Positions 25,403 to 33,612 of a DNA stretch of 64,000 bases are shown here, piece after piece. The translations under genes and the position numbers were made by a program. The notes under the pieces were generated by a model. That model was given only the letters and a program-made list of their open reading frames with translations, was not told where the DNA came from and searched no databases. Where the stretch lies: positions 2,098,968-2,162,967 of the forward strand of contig JBDVPM010000008.1 in NCBI GenBank assembly GCA_039968605.1, given 5' to 3'. How positions within the stretch are numbered: position 1 is the first letter of the stretch; each line of letters starts with the position of its first letter. The DNA is from Alteripontixanthobacter sp. (GTDB taxonomy: Bacteria; Pseudomonadota; Alphaproteobacteria; Sphingomonadales; Sphingomonadaceae).

Positions 25403-25713
25403 GGCGCGTCACCGCCTTGGGGGAGATGCGCGGAAAGCTGCCGTTCGATGGATTCGGCCAGACCGAATGTGCCGCTGCGGCTGGCGATATCGGCGAAATT
25501 CTCGTCCTGCATCGCGCGGAACTGGTCCAGTCCGCCGCCATTGTCCTGGCCGCCGAGCAAATCGTTGCCGCCGAAATCGCTGGCCCGCGCGCTGGCGAGC
25601 AACTGGCGCAGCATGATTGCCTCGAACGCCTGCGCAGCTTCACGCAGCCCAGCGCCGGGCGCGGGCGTTTCGGGGGCGATGGAAACCGCTGGCGTTACAG
25701 GCGACACGATCAC
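25399..25713 (-). CDS. flgJ: Rod-binding protein, FlgJ N-terminal domain only
   Basis: This 104-residue protein corresponds to the rod-capping half of FlgJ: REAAQAFEAIMLRQLLASAR followed by Gly-rich DNGGGLDQFRAMQDENFADI. The muramidase domain found in enterobacterial FlgJ is absent; a separate lytic transglycosylase gene at 33.6 kb is likely to supply it. It sits between flgI and flgK with overlapping codons on both sides. Confidence 0.9.
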   Translation of the reverse strand: MIVSPVTPAVSIAPETPAPGAGLREAAQAFEAIMLRQLLASARASDFGGNDLLGGQDNGGGLDQFRAMQDENFADIASRSGTFGLAESIERQLSAHLPQGGDAP

Positions 25714-26816
25714 AGGATCACCATTTCCGCCTGCATGGCGCCTGCCTGCTTCAAAGCTTCGAGAATGACCACCAGGTCCGCCGCGCCCACGCCCAGCATG
25801 TTCAGCGCATCGACCACGTCGGACAGGTTGGCTGCGCCGTCCATCATCATCACGCGGCTCGATTGCTGCTCGATATCGATGGTGCTGTCCTGCTCGGTCG
25901 CCGTGACGCCATTGGCGAACGGTGCGGGCTGGATCACTTGCGGGTCTTCCTCGATCCGCACCACCAGCTTGCCGTGGCTGATCGCCGCCGGGCTGAGGCG
26001 GACGGCGGAATTGATCACCACCGTGCCGGTGCGCGAATTGACGATCACGCGTGCGCTGCTCTCCGCCGGCTGGACCTCGATCGCCTCGATCTGGGCGAGC
26101 ATGGTAGAGCGGGCATCCGCGCCAAACGGCAGCACCAGCGCCAGCGTAATTCCGTCCACGATGGTGGCGCAGCCGGGGAAGCGGCGATTGATTGCATCGC
26201 GCAGGCGAGTGGCGGTCTGGAAATCCGCGCTGTGAAGATTGAAGCGCAGCTCGCTCTGGCTGTCGAAGCCGGTTGCCACCCCGCGTTCCACCGTCGCGCC
26301 GCCCGCTATGCGCCCGACCGTCGGCACATTGACCGACAGCTGCGATCCGTCGCGGCCCGATACGCCCAGCCCGCCGACCGCCAGGCTGCCCTGCGCCATC
26401 GCATAGACCTCTCCATCCGCGCCGTAGAGCGGCGAGAGGATCAGTGCACCGCCGCGCAGCGACTTGGCCTTGCCCAGCGCCGATACGGTGATGTCGATCC
26501 GCTGTCCCGGCTTTGAAAAAGCGGGTAATTCAGCCGTCACGATCACTGCAGCGGCATTTTTAAGGCCGGGCGATACGCCCGGCGGCAGGGGCATGCCCAG
26601 CCGCCCGGAAGCGCCGCGCATGGCCTGCGTCAAATAGGCCAGATTGTCGTCGCCGGTGCCTTGCAGCCCGACCACGATGCCGTAGCCGGTCAGCTGGTTG
26701 GGCCGCACGCCCTGGAACGAGCCGAGGTCGCGCAGCCGTTCGGCACTCGCAGGCGCGGGAAGAAGGGTGGTGAACGCCGCAATGGCGAGAGCGAACAGGG
26801 TGAACAGGCGCGCCAT
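25710..26816 (-). CDS. flgI: Flagellar P-ring protein FlgI
   Basis: FlgI (368 aa) forms the periplasmic ring around the rod. A signal peptide (MARLFTLFALAIAAFTTLLPAPASA) is followed by the well conserved mature start (RLRDLGSFQGVRPNQLTGYG), and conserved regions LPPGVSPGLKNAAAVIVTA and the end VEALNMLGVGAADLV-like stretch. The frame is open upstream to 26987, but the signal peptide and 1-base overlap with the flgH stop place the start at 26816. Confidence 0.96.
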   Translation of the reverse strand: MARLFTLFALAIAAFTTLLPAPASAERLRDLGSFQGVRPNQLTGYGIVVGLQGTGDDNLAYLTQAMRGASGRLGMPLPPGVSPGLKNAAAVIVTAELPAFSKPGQRIDITVSALGKAKSLRGGALILSPLYGADGEVYAMAQGSLAVGGLGVSGRDGSQLSVNVPTVGRIAGGATVERGVATGFDSQSELRFNLHSADFQTATRLRDAINRRFPGCATIVDGITLALVLPFGADARSTMLAQIEAIEVQPAESSARVIVNSRTGTVVINSAVRLSPAAISHGKLVVRIEEDPQVIQPAPFANGVTATEQDSTIDIEQQSSRVMMMDGAANLSDVVDALNMLGVGAADLVVILEALKQAGAMQAEMVIL

Positions 26817-27487
26817 CAGAACGGGCTCACCGCACCGAAGAACCGGCTGAGCCAGCCGGGCCGGCTCGATTGCTGGACCGCGCCGCGACCCGAATGGATT
26901 ATGCGGGCATCGGCTACGCGGCTGGAGGACACGCGATTTTCGAAATCGACATCGACCAGCCGGATGATCCCGGCAAATTGGACCCATTCGTCGCCCTGGC
27001 TCAGTTGCATCTGTTTCTCTCCGACGACCAGCGCGGTGCCATTGGGGCGCACTTCGGCGATGGTCACCGCCACCGCGCCACTCAGCGAGCTGCGCTGCGA
27101 TGCATCGCCCGAGCCTGAGAACGACCCTTGAGCCGTCGCTTTAAGGGCGTCGGGGTTGAGGAAATCGAGCGGGCCCGAACTGGGCGGAGTGATACCGGCC
27201 GATCCGCTGCGACTGGTGGCGCCGTCCACACTTTTGCTGCTGCGGACATTTTCCACGAGCAGGATCGTGACGAGGTCGCCAACCGACCGCGCGCGGGTGC
27301 CTTCGTGCAGGCCCGCATAACCGCCGGCAATCTGCACGATCGCGCCGTTGGTGGCGGCGGGCGGTGCAAAGCTGGGCGCGGCCACTGGCGGCAGCGCGGG
27401 GGCGAAACCGGCGGAACGCTGCGGCCCGCCCATACAGGCGGCGAGCGAGAGCGCGGCGGCGCTCGTAATGACTATCCGGTAGATCAT
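26816..27487 (-). CDS. flgH: Flagellar L-ring lipoprotein FlgH
   Basis: FlgH (223 aa) is the outer-membrane ring lipoprotein. The signal peptide ends in a lipobox (SAAALSLAACMGG, Cys at residue 18). The mature part contains the family motifs ARSVGDLVTILLVENVRSS and the C-terminal GEKQMQLSQGDEWVQFAGII. The stop shares a base with the flgI start. It lies downstream of flgG, the standard flgG-flgH-flgI order. Confidence 0.95.
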   Translation of the reverse strand: MIYRIVITSAAALSLAACMGGPQRSAGFAPALPPVAAPSFAPPAATNGAIVQIAGGYAGLHEGTRARSVGDLVTILLVENVRSSKSVDGATSRSGSAGITPPSSGPLDFLNPDALKATAQGSFSGSGDASQRSSLSGAVAVTIAEVRPNGTALVVGEKQMQLSQGDEWVQFAGIIRLVDVDFENRVSSSRVADARIIHSGRGAVQQSSRPGWLSRFFGAVSPF

Positions 27488-27501
27488 GAAAGTTCCCTTC
27501 C

Positions 27502-28290
27502 TCAGAGCGTCTGGTTGGCGTTGCGGAGCATTTCATCGACCGCGCTGATCATCTTGGAATTGATTTCGTAAGCGCGCTGGGCCTCGATCATTTCGACCAG
27601 CTCCTCAACCACGTTCACGTTGGATGCTTCCAGCATGCCCTGGCGAATATTGCCGCGACCGGCATCGCCTGCGGCGCCCACCTCGGCCGCGCCGCTGGCA
27701 GCGGTTTCCAGCAGGAAATTATCTCCGCTCGCCTGCAATCCCGCCGGGTTGGCGAAACGGGCGATGGTGATCTGGCCAAGCTCGGCGGGTTCCGCCTCTC
27801 CCGGCAACACCGCGCTGACGGTGCCGTCGGGCGAGATCGAAATCGATTGCGCGCCTTCGGGCACGGTTATTTGCGGCTGCAAGGCAAAGCCCTGCGCGGT
27901 GACCAGATTGCCTTCGGCCGAGCGGGTGAAATTGCCCGCCCTGGTATAGCCCTGCGCTCCGCCGGGAAGCTCGATCTGGAAGAAACCGTCACCATCCAGC
28001 GCCAGGTCGAAGGCATTGCCGGTGGTGTTGAGCGTACCTTGCGTTTCGATCCGGCTGGTGCCTTGTACCGCGACCCCGGTGCCCAGGTTCAGCCCGACCG
28101 CATAGGCGGTTTCGCCGGTGCTGCGCTGTCCGGCCACGCGGGAATCCTGATAGGACAGGGTTTCGAAATCGGCGCGGTCGCGCTTGAATCCGGTAGTGCC
28201 GATATTGGCAAGATTGTGCGCGATCACCTGCATCCGGGTGTTCTGCGCTTCCAGCCCGGTACGGGCGACGTGGAGTGCGGAGGTTGGCAT
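27502..28290 (-). CDS. flgG: Flagellar distal rod protein FlgG
   Basis: FlgG (262 aa) is the distal rod subunit. It shows the rod/hook N-terminal helix (ARTGLEAQNTRMQVIAHNLA), the DFETLSYQD segment that distinguishes distal rod from hook, and the C-terminal helix (VELVEMIEAQRAYEINSKMI). Length is exactly that of the family (260-262). It lies 18 bases after flgF. Confidence 0.97.
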   Translation of the reverse strand: MPTSALHVARTGLEAQNTRMQVIAHNLANIGTTGFKRDRADFETLSYQDSRVAGQRSTGETAYAVGLNLGTGVAVQGTSRIETQGTLNTTGNAFDLALDGDGFFQIELPGGAQGYTRAGNFTRSAEGNLVTAQGFALQPQITVPEGAQSISISPDGTVSAVLPGEAEPAELGQITIARFANPAGLQASGDNFLLETAASGAAEVGAAGDAGRGNIRQGMLEASNVNVVEELVEMIEAQRAYEINSKMISAVDEMLRNANQTL

Positions 28291-28308
28291 GGTTCGATTT
28301 CCTTGTGG

Positions 28309-29052
28309 TTAGCTTCTCAAGCTCATCAGCCGCGCGCCCGACTGGTCGAGCTCCTGCGCGGTGGACATCAGCTTGGCGCGTTGTTCGAAACTGCGCTGCG
28401 CCTCGATCATGGCGACCAGCGTTCCGGCGCTATCGACATTGGACTGCTCCAGCGCGCCGGAGGTGACTTGCGCGGTGGGATCGCCCGGCAGCGCGCCGCC
28501 ACCGACCACTCGCAGGAACCCGTCCAGATCCTTGGCAATGCGGCTGCCTTGCGGGCTGGCGAGCCTGATCCGCGCAATTTCTTCGGGCTCCGCATCGGGA
28601 GCAGCGGGGTCGGCGGCGAAAATCGCCCCGTCCCCGGCAATGGAAAGCGTGCGTCCGGGCGGCACGGTGATGGGTCCGGCTTCGCCCATCACGGGCAAGC
28701 CGTCGCCATTTTCCAGTACGCCGCCGGGGCCGACTTTCAGATCGCCCCGGCGCGAATAGACCTCGCCGCCATCCAGGCCCTGAAGCGCGATCAACGCATC
28801 GCCCTTCACCGCGATATCCAGCGGCTGGCCGGTCGGCACTACGCGCCCTTCGCGCATATCCGCACCGTGCACCGCGCCGCGCGCAAAGGCTCTGGTTTCC
28901 AGCGTATCGCCCTTGAGCGTCGCGGCGGTGGCGGCGAATTCCTCGGCCCGAAAGCCCGGCGTGGAAGCGTTGGCGAGGTTGTTCGCCACCGTCCGCTGCC
29001 GGTCCATCGCCGTGTCCATCGCCGTAAGCGCGGTGTAGATCATGCGGTCCAT
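28309..29052 (-). CDS. flgF: Flagellar proximal rod protein FlgF
   Basis: FlgF (247 aa) is a proximal rod component. It begins DRMIYTALTAMDTAMDRQRT with the VANNLANASTPGFRAEEF rod motif and ends with the conserved VAMIEAQRSFEQRAKLMSTA helix. It lies between flgE and flgG. Small insertions or deletions relative to Salmonella FlgF (251 aa) only. Confidence 0.95.
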   Translation of the reverse strand: MDRMIYTALTAMDTAMDRQRTVANNLANASTPGFRAEEFAATAATLKGDTLETRAFARGAVHGADMREGRVVPTGQPLDIAVKGDALIALQGLDGGEVYSRRGDLKVGPGGVLENGDGLPVMGEAGPITVPPGRTLSIAGDGAIFAADPAAPDAEPEEIARIRLASPQGSRIAKDLDGFLRVVGGGALPGDPTAQVTSGALEQSNVDSAGTLVAMIEAQRSFEQRAKLMSTAQELDQSGARLMSLRS

Positions 29053-29074
29053 TATCTATCTCCGGGGCTTACCC

Positions 29075-29890
29075 TCAGGTCCGCAGGTTGATGATCGTCT
29101 GGCTCAGCTGGCTGGCCGTATCGATCGCCTTGGCATTGGCCTGGAAATTGCGCTGGGCGGTGATCAGCCCGACCATTTCCTCGGCCAGATTGACGTTGGA
29201 TCGCTCCAGCGCGCCGGAGCGTATATCGCCGAATTGGCCGATGCCGGGGAAACCGTAATTGGGCGCACCGGAAACGCCGGTCGATTGCCACTGCGTGTTC
29301 CCGACTGCTCGCAGGCCATTGGGCGTGACGAATGTCGCCAGCGCGACCCGGCCGATCGTGTCGGTCGATCCGTCGGCATAGGATGCGGTCAGCGCGCCCG
29401 ATACCTCGAAAGTGACGCCGGCCAGTTCGGAACCGGCGGCATTGGTGGTCGGGATCACGGCATCGGTGCGGTTCGCAGTGTCGAACCCGCCCGCCCCGTC
29501 GGAAGGAAATATCTGCAGCCGCTTGCCGAGGAAATCCTCCAGATTACCGTTTTCATCCAGGTTGAAATTGCCATTGCGGGTGAACTGCACATCGCCGCTT
29601 TCCGCATTGCGGGTGGCGAAAAAGCCGTCCCCGTCGATCGCGATATCGAGGCTGCGCCCGGTTTGCTCCACCGCACCCAGGCTGAAATCCTGGTTGATCG
29701 AGGAGACGGTGGACCCAATCCCTTGCGTGAAGCGCGGATCGCCGCTCGACCCGTTGGAGACGATATCGGCAAACTCCACGCTGGATTTCTTGAAGCCGGT
29801 GGTCTCCGCATTGGCGATATTATGTGCCACGGTGCCGAGATCGGTCTCCGCATTCCGCAATCCGCTGAGCGAGGTGTAAAAGGAGGTCAT
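29075..29890 (-). CDS. flgE: Short flagellar hook protein FlgE
   Basis: The product begins [20 protein letters not shown] with VAHNIANAETTGFKKSSVEF and ends VGLITAQRNFQANAKAIDTA, all classical FlgE. It is only 271 aa, against about 400 in Salmonella and more in other alphaproteobacteria, so one or more outer surface domains (D2/D3) are missing and the hook is likely thin. The FlgE/FlgG boundary is blurred at this length; position after flgD and the 'SVEFADIVSNGS' segment support FlgE. Its stop-to-start spacing to flgF is 22 bases and it directly abuts flgD. Confidence 0.88.
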   Translation of the reverse strand: MTSFYTSLSGLRNAETDLGTVAHNIANAETTGFKKSSVEFADIVSNGSSGDPRFTQGIGSTVSSINQDFSLGAVEQTGRSLDIAIDGDGFFATRNAESGDVQFTRNGNFNLDENGNLEDFLGKRLQIFPSDGAGGFDTANRTDAVIPTTNAAGSELAGVTFEVSGALTASYADGSTDTIGRVALATFVTPNGLRAVGNTQWQSTGVSGAPNYGFPGIGQFGDIRSGALERSNVNLAEEMVGLITAQRNFQANAKAIDTASQLSQTIINLRT

Positions 29891-30234
29891 TATCCGTTCT
29901 CCGTGGTGGTGGTCTGGGGAGGCTGGGCCGCGATCAGCGTGTCCAGCTTGTTTGCGATATCGGACAGGGTGGCGTTCATCTCGCTTGACCCGGCAAGCGC
30001 AGAGAACTGCGCCATTTGCGCCAGCATGTCGGTATTATCGACCGGCGCGAAGGGATCCTGCTGCTGCAATTGGGTGGTCAGCAATTTGAGGAAATCGCCT
30101 TGGCCCAGCGCGCCGAAACCGCCATCGGATGAAGGCGCAGGCTGGCTGGATCCCGCGCGGTTCACCTGGTCGATCACCTTGGTGTTGGTGATATCCTTGG
30201 CATCGGATGCGCTCAATATACTGTTTATATCCAT
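29890..30234 (-). CDS. flgD: Short flagellar hook-cap protein FlgD
   Basis: FlgD scaffolds hook assembly. This copy is only 114 aa, starting [20 protein letters not shown] with the FlgD core [20 protein letters not shown] and [20 protein letters not shown]. The C-terminal FlgD Ig-like and tudor-like domains (about 100 residues in typical proteins) are absent, and the protein ends with a Thr-rich tail. The stop overlaps flgE start by one base. The ATG at 30234 is chosen over upstream frame extension, which falls in flgC. Confidence 0.9.
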   Translation of the reverse strand: MDINSILSASDAKDITNTKVIDQVNRAGSSQPAPSSDGGFGALGQGDFLKLLTTQLQQQDPFAPVDNTDMLAQMAQFSALAGSSEMNATLSDIANKLDTLIAAQPPQTTTTENG

Positions 30235-30248
30235 GGCTGTGTCTTTCT

Positions 30249-30659
30249 CTATTTGATCCGGAGCGTGTCGAGCATGAGCTGCTTGGCGGTCTGCATCGCC
30301 TCGACCAGATTTTGGTATTGGCGGGCGCTTTCCATGATCTCGACCATCTCGGCGGTCTCGCTCACCGCGCTTTCCCAAACATCGCCGTTTTCATCCGCCA
30401 GCGGATGGTCGGGGTCGTGGCGGCGAACGGGCGCGGCCTGGTCGCGCTCCACGCTGGATACGGATACGCTGGAGAGGCCGCTGGCATTGTCGAGCTCTTG
30501 CGAAAATACCGGGCGCAGCGCGCGATAGGCGCCGTCCTCGGTATTCGAAACAGACCCTGCATTGGCGAGGTTGGAGGCGGCGGCATTCATCCGCACCATC
30601 TGCGCGGACATGCCGCGCTGGACCACGCCGAACAGGTTCATGGGCTGGTCGCCGGCCAC
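30249..30659 (-). CDS. flgC: Flagellar proximal rod protein FlgC
   Basis: FlgC (136 aa) is a proximal rod subunit. It carries the rod N-terminal motif [19 protein letters not shown] with [15 protein letters not shown] and the C-terminal [24 protein letters not shown] at 30659 has a good AAGGGGG site nine bases upstream and is used here; an ATG at 30641 inside would remove six residues and lacks a site. It lies 4 bases after flgB. Confidence 0.93.
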   Translation of the reverse strand: MAGDQPMNLFGVVQRGMSAQMVRMNAAASNLANAGSVSNTEDGAYRALRPVFSQELDNASGLSSVSVSSVERDQAAPVRRHDPDHPLADENGDVWESAVSETAEMVEIMESARQYQNLVEAMQTAKQLMLDTLRIK

Positions 30660-30663
30660 TTGC

Positions 30664-31011
30664 TCAATCCCCCTTCAGCGCGCGGCGAATGGTGCTCACC
30701 CGCCCTTCGAGGAAAGACAAGGTGGCCGAATAGGCGACGGCATTTTCAGCAAAGGCCATCTGCTCGCCCGCAAGCTCCACCGTATTGCCATCGAGCGAAG
30801 GCATGGTGGGCACGCGGTAACGGGTTGCAGCCGCGCCAGCGGAACTGGCCGAAGCGCCCGCTTCGCGTGCTTGCAGGGCAGCCGCGAAATCGATGTCGCG
30901 CGCCTTGTAACCGGGGGTGGCGGCATTCGCGATATTGGAGGTCAGCATCCCCATGCGCTGCGAGCGCAGTTCCAATGCGGAGCCGTGAATGCCGAACAGG
31001 CGGTCGCTCAT
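30664..31011 (-). CDS. flgB: Flagellar proximal rod protein FlgB
   Basis: FlgB (115 aa) is the first rod subunit. The rod signature SQRMGMLTSNIANAATPGYK and DIDFAAAL are present, as is the C-terminal AENAVAYSATLSFLEGRVST. It is the promoter-proximal gene of the flg-mot operon and is preceded 48 bases upstream by a near-perfect sigma-54 promoter on the same strand. Confidence 0.94.
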   Translation of the reverse strand: MSDRLFGIHGSALELRSQRMGMLTSNIANAATPGYKARDIDFAAALQAREAGASASSAGAAATRYRVPTMPSLDGNTVELAGEQMAFAENAVAYSATLSFLEGRVSTIRRALKGD

Positions 31012-31058
31012 GATAGGTCTCCCGGCGCGGGGTGGATGCAGGATTGCGCGAAGTGTTC

Positions 31059-31074
31059 AGCAAGCACCGTGCCA
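31059..31074 (-). promoter_or_regulatory. Sigma-54 (-24/-12) promoter of the flgB operon
   Basis: Read on the minus strand this is TGGCACGGTGCTTGCT, matching the sigma-54 consensus TGGCAC-N5-TTGC(A/T) at every position, with the GG and GC dinucleotides ten bases apart. Transcription would start about 12 bases further on, some 35 bases before the flgB ATG. FlbD is the obvious candidate activator. Confidence 0.9.
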
Positions 31075-31204
31075 ATTGCGCTCGCCCTCAGCGCCACGCC
31101 CCGAACCTTCGGCCCGGCGGACCAGCCAAGCGGCAAGCCGCTGCCGGGTGCGGCAACATCTTGCCGGGCTTAAACTTGCCGCCCCACACCCGTTCTGCCT
31201 GTGT

Positions 31205-31876
31205 ATGAATTGGCAAGTCCTGCTCGATCCCGTCGCTGCCACCATCGTGCTTGGCGGTACGCTGCTTGCCACCCTGCTGCGCTGCGGGCCGACCGATAGC
31301 GCACTGGCGCTTCGCCAATTGAGCAAGATCGGCACCGCTGCATTCGACTATGAAGCAAGCCGCGCCCGGATCGCCCGGCAGATCGAGATTATTCACCGCG
31401 AAGGTATCTTGCGCGCTCCCGATGCCGATACGGGGGACGAAGAGCTGCAGACCGCCGGCGATGCGCTGATCCGCCATCGCTCCATTCCCGCGATGCTGGA
31501 AACCCACCGCCGCCAGCGCGCCAAGCGCCGCGCCGTGCGCGCCCGCGCCTTGCGCGCGCTGGACAGTGCGGGCGATCTGGCCCCGGTATTCGGCCTGGCG
31601 GGGACGTTGTTCGCGCTCAGCCAGTTGCCCGTTAACGGCACCGCCGGCGATGGCGCGCTGATGGCCGCCATCGCGCAGGCCGTCGCGACCACGCTATATG
31701 GTGTGCTGGCCGCGCATCTGCTGTTCTACCCGCTCGCGCGGCTGGTGGAGCGGCGCGCACAGGCCGAGGACGACGCCCGCGCCCGGCTGATCGAGTGGCT
31801 GGCCAATCAAGTCGAAAGCGCCCTGAAACGCCCCGCCCGCCCGGACCCGGCGAAATCCTGGCAGCGCGCGGCATGA
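31205..31876 (+). CDS. MotA/ExbB-like proton channel protein, second stator-type component
   Basis: This 223-residue membrane protein starts MNWQVLLDPVAATIVLGGTL (first transmembrane segment) and carries in its second half the MotA/TolQ/ExbB pair: GDLAPVFGLAGTLFALSQLP and AVATTLYGVLAAHLLFYPLA. The central loop is charged (RRQRAKRRAVRARALRALD). It is distinct from the full MotA at 22.3 kb and has a shorter N-terminal half. It overlaps the next gene by 4 bases, forming a two-gene pair that diverges from flgB. No ribosome site is evident. It may be an alternative stator or a flagellum-linked ion channel of unknown use. Confidence 0.75.
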   Translation: MNWQVLLDPVAATIVLGGTLLATLLRCGPTDSALALRQLSKIGTAAFDYEASRARIARQIEIIHREGILRAPDADTGDEELQTAGDALIRHRSIPAMLETHRRQRAKRRAVRARALRALDSAGDLAPVFGLAGTLFALSQLPVNGTAGDGALMAAIAQAVATTLYGVLAAHLLFYPLARLVERRAQAEDDARARLIEWLANQVESALKRPARPDPAKSWQRAA

Positions 31877-32331
31877 GCCTGCGGCCGGTCCCGGGCTGGC
31901 AATTCGTGCTGGCGGATCTGTCGCTGATCCTGTTCCTGACCACGGCCGCAGCCCTGTCTCAGGAAGGGGATACAGGTTCAGGCAGCGCGGCCGGCGCATC
32001 CCCGCCAAGCATTCCGGATGCCGGCATGACCGCGCTTTATGTCGTGCAGCCGGACGCACCGTCTTTCGCCGACTGGTTGAATTCTGCGGCCCGCGACCCG
32101 CGCGAGAGGCTCACGATCTCGGCGCACTACACTGCCGGCGAGCGCGCCGCACAAGCGCGCGATGCCCTGGAACTGGTCGCACTGGCAGAGCGCAGCGGAT
32201 TTGCCGCACGGTTGGTGCTGACCCCGTCCATGGAGAGCCGGATCGCGGCCAGCTTCGCGTTCGATAGCACGGATTTTCACCCTGACATTGCCAGCGGCAA
32301 CCCAGCGGGCAACGACATGGTGGCACGGTAA
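31873..32331 (+). CDS. Partner of the MotA-like protein, MotB/ExbD-like
   Basis: The product (152 aa) has one transmembrane helix near residues 10-30 (WQFVLADLSLILFLTTAAAL) with an Asp at residue 15, where MotB, ExbD and TolR carry their proton-binding Asp. A periplasmic domain of about 110 residues follows, containing ERLTISAHYTAGERAAQARD, which resembles half of an OmpA-like fold but lacks a clear peptidoglycan-binding motif. It is translationally coupled to the MotA-like gene. A sigma-54 promoter for flgA overlaps its stop codon. The family could not be named with certainty. Confidence 0.65.
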   Translation: MSLRPVPGWQFVLADLSLILFLTTAAALSQEGDTGSGSAAGASPPSIPDAGMTALYVVQPDAPSFADWLNSAARDPRERLTISAHYTAGERAAQARDALELVALAERSGFAARLVLTPSMESRIAASFAFDSTDFHPDIASGNPAGNDMVAR

Positions 32332-32336
32332 TTGCA
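32321..32336 (+). promoter_or_regulatory. Sigma-54 promoter upstream of flgA
   Basis: TGGCACGGTAATTGCA matches TGGCAC-N5-TTGC(A/T) exactly. It lies over the last codons and stop of the preceding gene, so flgA can be made independently of that pair. The flgA start is 43 bases downstream. Confidence 0.9.
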
Positions 32337-32378
32337 GAACCCGCAGCAATGAACCCGTCCGCCATCCGGAGAGATTCC

Positions 32379-32876
32379 ATGCGTTCTACTGCCGCCCTCG
32401 CCTTGCCGATGCTGTTTTTGACCGCGCCCGCAGCCGCGCAAGGTGCCTTTGCCGACCTGACCCAGATCGACCGCGAGGTGGCAGCCTTTACCGGCGCGCC
32501 CGCCGGTTCATTGGGCGGAGCGAAACAGCCGGTGGACCGGCGGCTGCGGCTGGCCCGCTGCGCATCGCGGCTGACGCTGTCATGGCACGGCACCCGCCGC
32601 GACACGGTTCGCGTCGAATGTCCCGAAGGCGGCGGCTGGCGCATCTTCGTGGCTACCAGCGGCGGCGCGCAGGCAATGACTCAGTCCACCCTGGTCAAAC
32701 GCGGAGAGCGCGTGACGATTACCGTGCGCGGGCGCGGCTTCGCCGTCAGCCGGGCGGGCGAAGCGATGGAAGGCGGCGCTGAAGGAGAATGGATCCGCGT
32801 GCGTCCGGCCGATGGGTCGCAGCCTTTGCGCGGCCGCATATTGCGCCCCGGTCTGGTCGAAATTCCAATCGGTTGA
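32379..32876 (+). CDS. flgA: Flagellar P-ring assembly chaperone FlgA
   Basis: FlgA (165 aa from ATG 32379) is a periplasmic chaperone for P-ring formation. It has a signal peptide (MRSTAALALPMLFLTAPAAAQ) and a SAF-like C-terminal domain with VKRGERVTITVRGRGFAVSR and EWIRVRPADGSQPLRGRI. The protein is short compared with most FlgA (about 220) because the N-terminal domain is reduced. A GGAGAG ribosome site precedes it. Confidence 0.85.
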   Translation: MRSTAALALPMLFLTAPAAAQGAFADLTQIDREVAAFTGAPAGSLGGAKQPVDRRLRLARCASRLTLSWHGTRRDTVRVECPEGGGWRIFVATSGGAQAMTQSTLVKRGERVTITVRGRGFAVSRAGEAMEGGAEGEWIRVRPADGSQPLRGRILRPGLVEIPIG

Positions 32877-32895
32877 GGATTTTGTTCACCCTACC

Positions 32896-32923
32896 CTTAA
32901 ACATCCGGACAAGCGTCCGTTCT
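32896..32923 (+). promoter_or_regulatory. Putative FliA promoter of flgM
   Basis: CTTAAACATCCGG followed by CAAGCG and TCCGTTCT parallels the block before the flagellin gene: both share CTTAAACAT, a CAA about ten bases on, and CCGTTCT at the end. The spacing differs by one base. It ends 31 bases before the flgM ATG. Confidence 0.5.
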
Positions 32924-32954
32924 GGGTGGTGAGAACCGGAAAGGAGTAAAGCCG

Positions 32955-33248
32955 ATGTCCAGCTTCGATGTCACCAGAATCAGCAACACGTTGCCGCTGC
33001 GCGAAACCGGGGCGAACGTTCCGGCGCGCACGCGATCAGGCCAGGGCAATGCCCCGTCCGGCGGTGCCCCGCAGCCCGGCGTATCGGTGGAAACCGGCAA
33101 TGCGGTGAGCGCGGGGGATGCTCCGGTCGATAATGGCCGCGTGGCCGAAATACGCGCCGCGCTGCAACAGGGGCAATATCCGCTCAATCCCGCAAAGATC
33201 ACCGATGCCATCATCGCGGCCCGGCTGATGCTGAGTGTCGGCGAATGA
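32955..33248 (+). CDS. flgM: Anti-sigma-28 factor FlgM
   Basis: FlgM (97 aa) binds and blocks FliA until it is exported through the finished hook. The C-terminal FliA-binding part is typical: VDNGRVAEIRAALQQGQYPL followed by NPAKITDAII. The N-terminal half is disordered. An AAGGAG site precedes the ATG. The stop overlaps the flgN start by 4 bases. Confidence 0.9.
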   Translation: MSSFDVTRISNTLPLRETGANVPARTRSGQGNAPSGGAPQPGVSVETGNAVSAGDAPVDNGRVAEIRAALQQGQYPLNPAKITDAIIAARLMLSVGE

Positions 33249-33556
33249 CCGCGCTGGCAGCACAGCTGCGGCAAATGATTGCCGTTCTGGATGAAGAGCG
33301 GCAGGCGCTTGCCGCTCTCGACCTCGACGCGATCACGCTGGCGGCAGATGGCAAGCAATCGCTGTGCAGCGGCCTGACCGCCGCCAACGATATTGCGCCC
33401 GACGAGGAATGCCGCGGTTTGCTGGAAGCGGCGAGGCACGCCAACGAGACAAATCGCCGCATTCGCAACCTGCTGGCCGCCAATGTGGCCGCGCGGCTGG
33501 AGGCATTGTCGGGCGCCCCGGCAACCTATCGCCGCCCGGCGGCACGGATCGCCTGA
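33245..33556 (+). CDS. flgN: FlgN-family flagellar export chaperone
   Basis: This 103-residue all-helical protein starts MTALAAQLRQMIAVLDEERQ with LAALDLDAITLAADGKQSLC, the FlgN pattern. FlgN binds FlgK and FlgL in the cytoplasm. The overlap with flgM, as in many bacteria, supports the name though sequence identity in this family is low. Confidence 0.8.
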   Translation: MTALAAQLRQMIAVLDEERQALAALDLDAITLAADGKQSLCSGLTAANDIAPDEECRGLLEAARHANETNRRIRNLLAANVAARLEALSGAPATYRRPAARIA

Positions 33557-33561
33557 CCACT

Positions 33562-33577
33562 TGGCACGGTAATTGCT
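33562..33577 (+). promoter_or_regulatory. Sigma-54 promoter of the transglycosylase-flhA-fliA operon
   Basis: TGGCACGGTAATTGCT, preceded by a T, matches the consensus at all fixed positions and has the same GGTAA spacer as the flgA promoter. It begins 6 bases after the flgN stop; the next gene starts 36 bases downstream. Confidence 0.92.
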
Positions 33578-33612
33578 GATCCTTCCTGCGATATGTTCGC
33601 GAAGGATCGACA

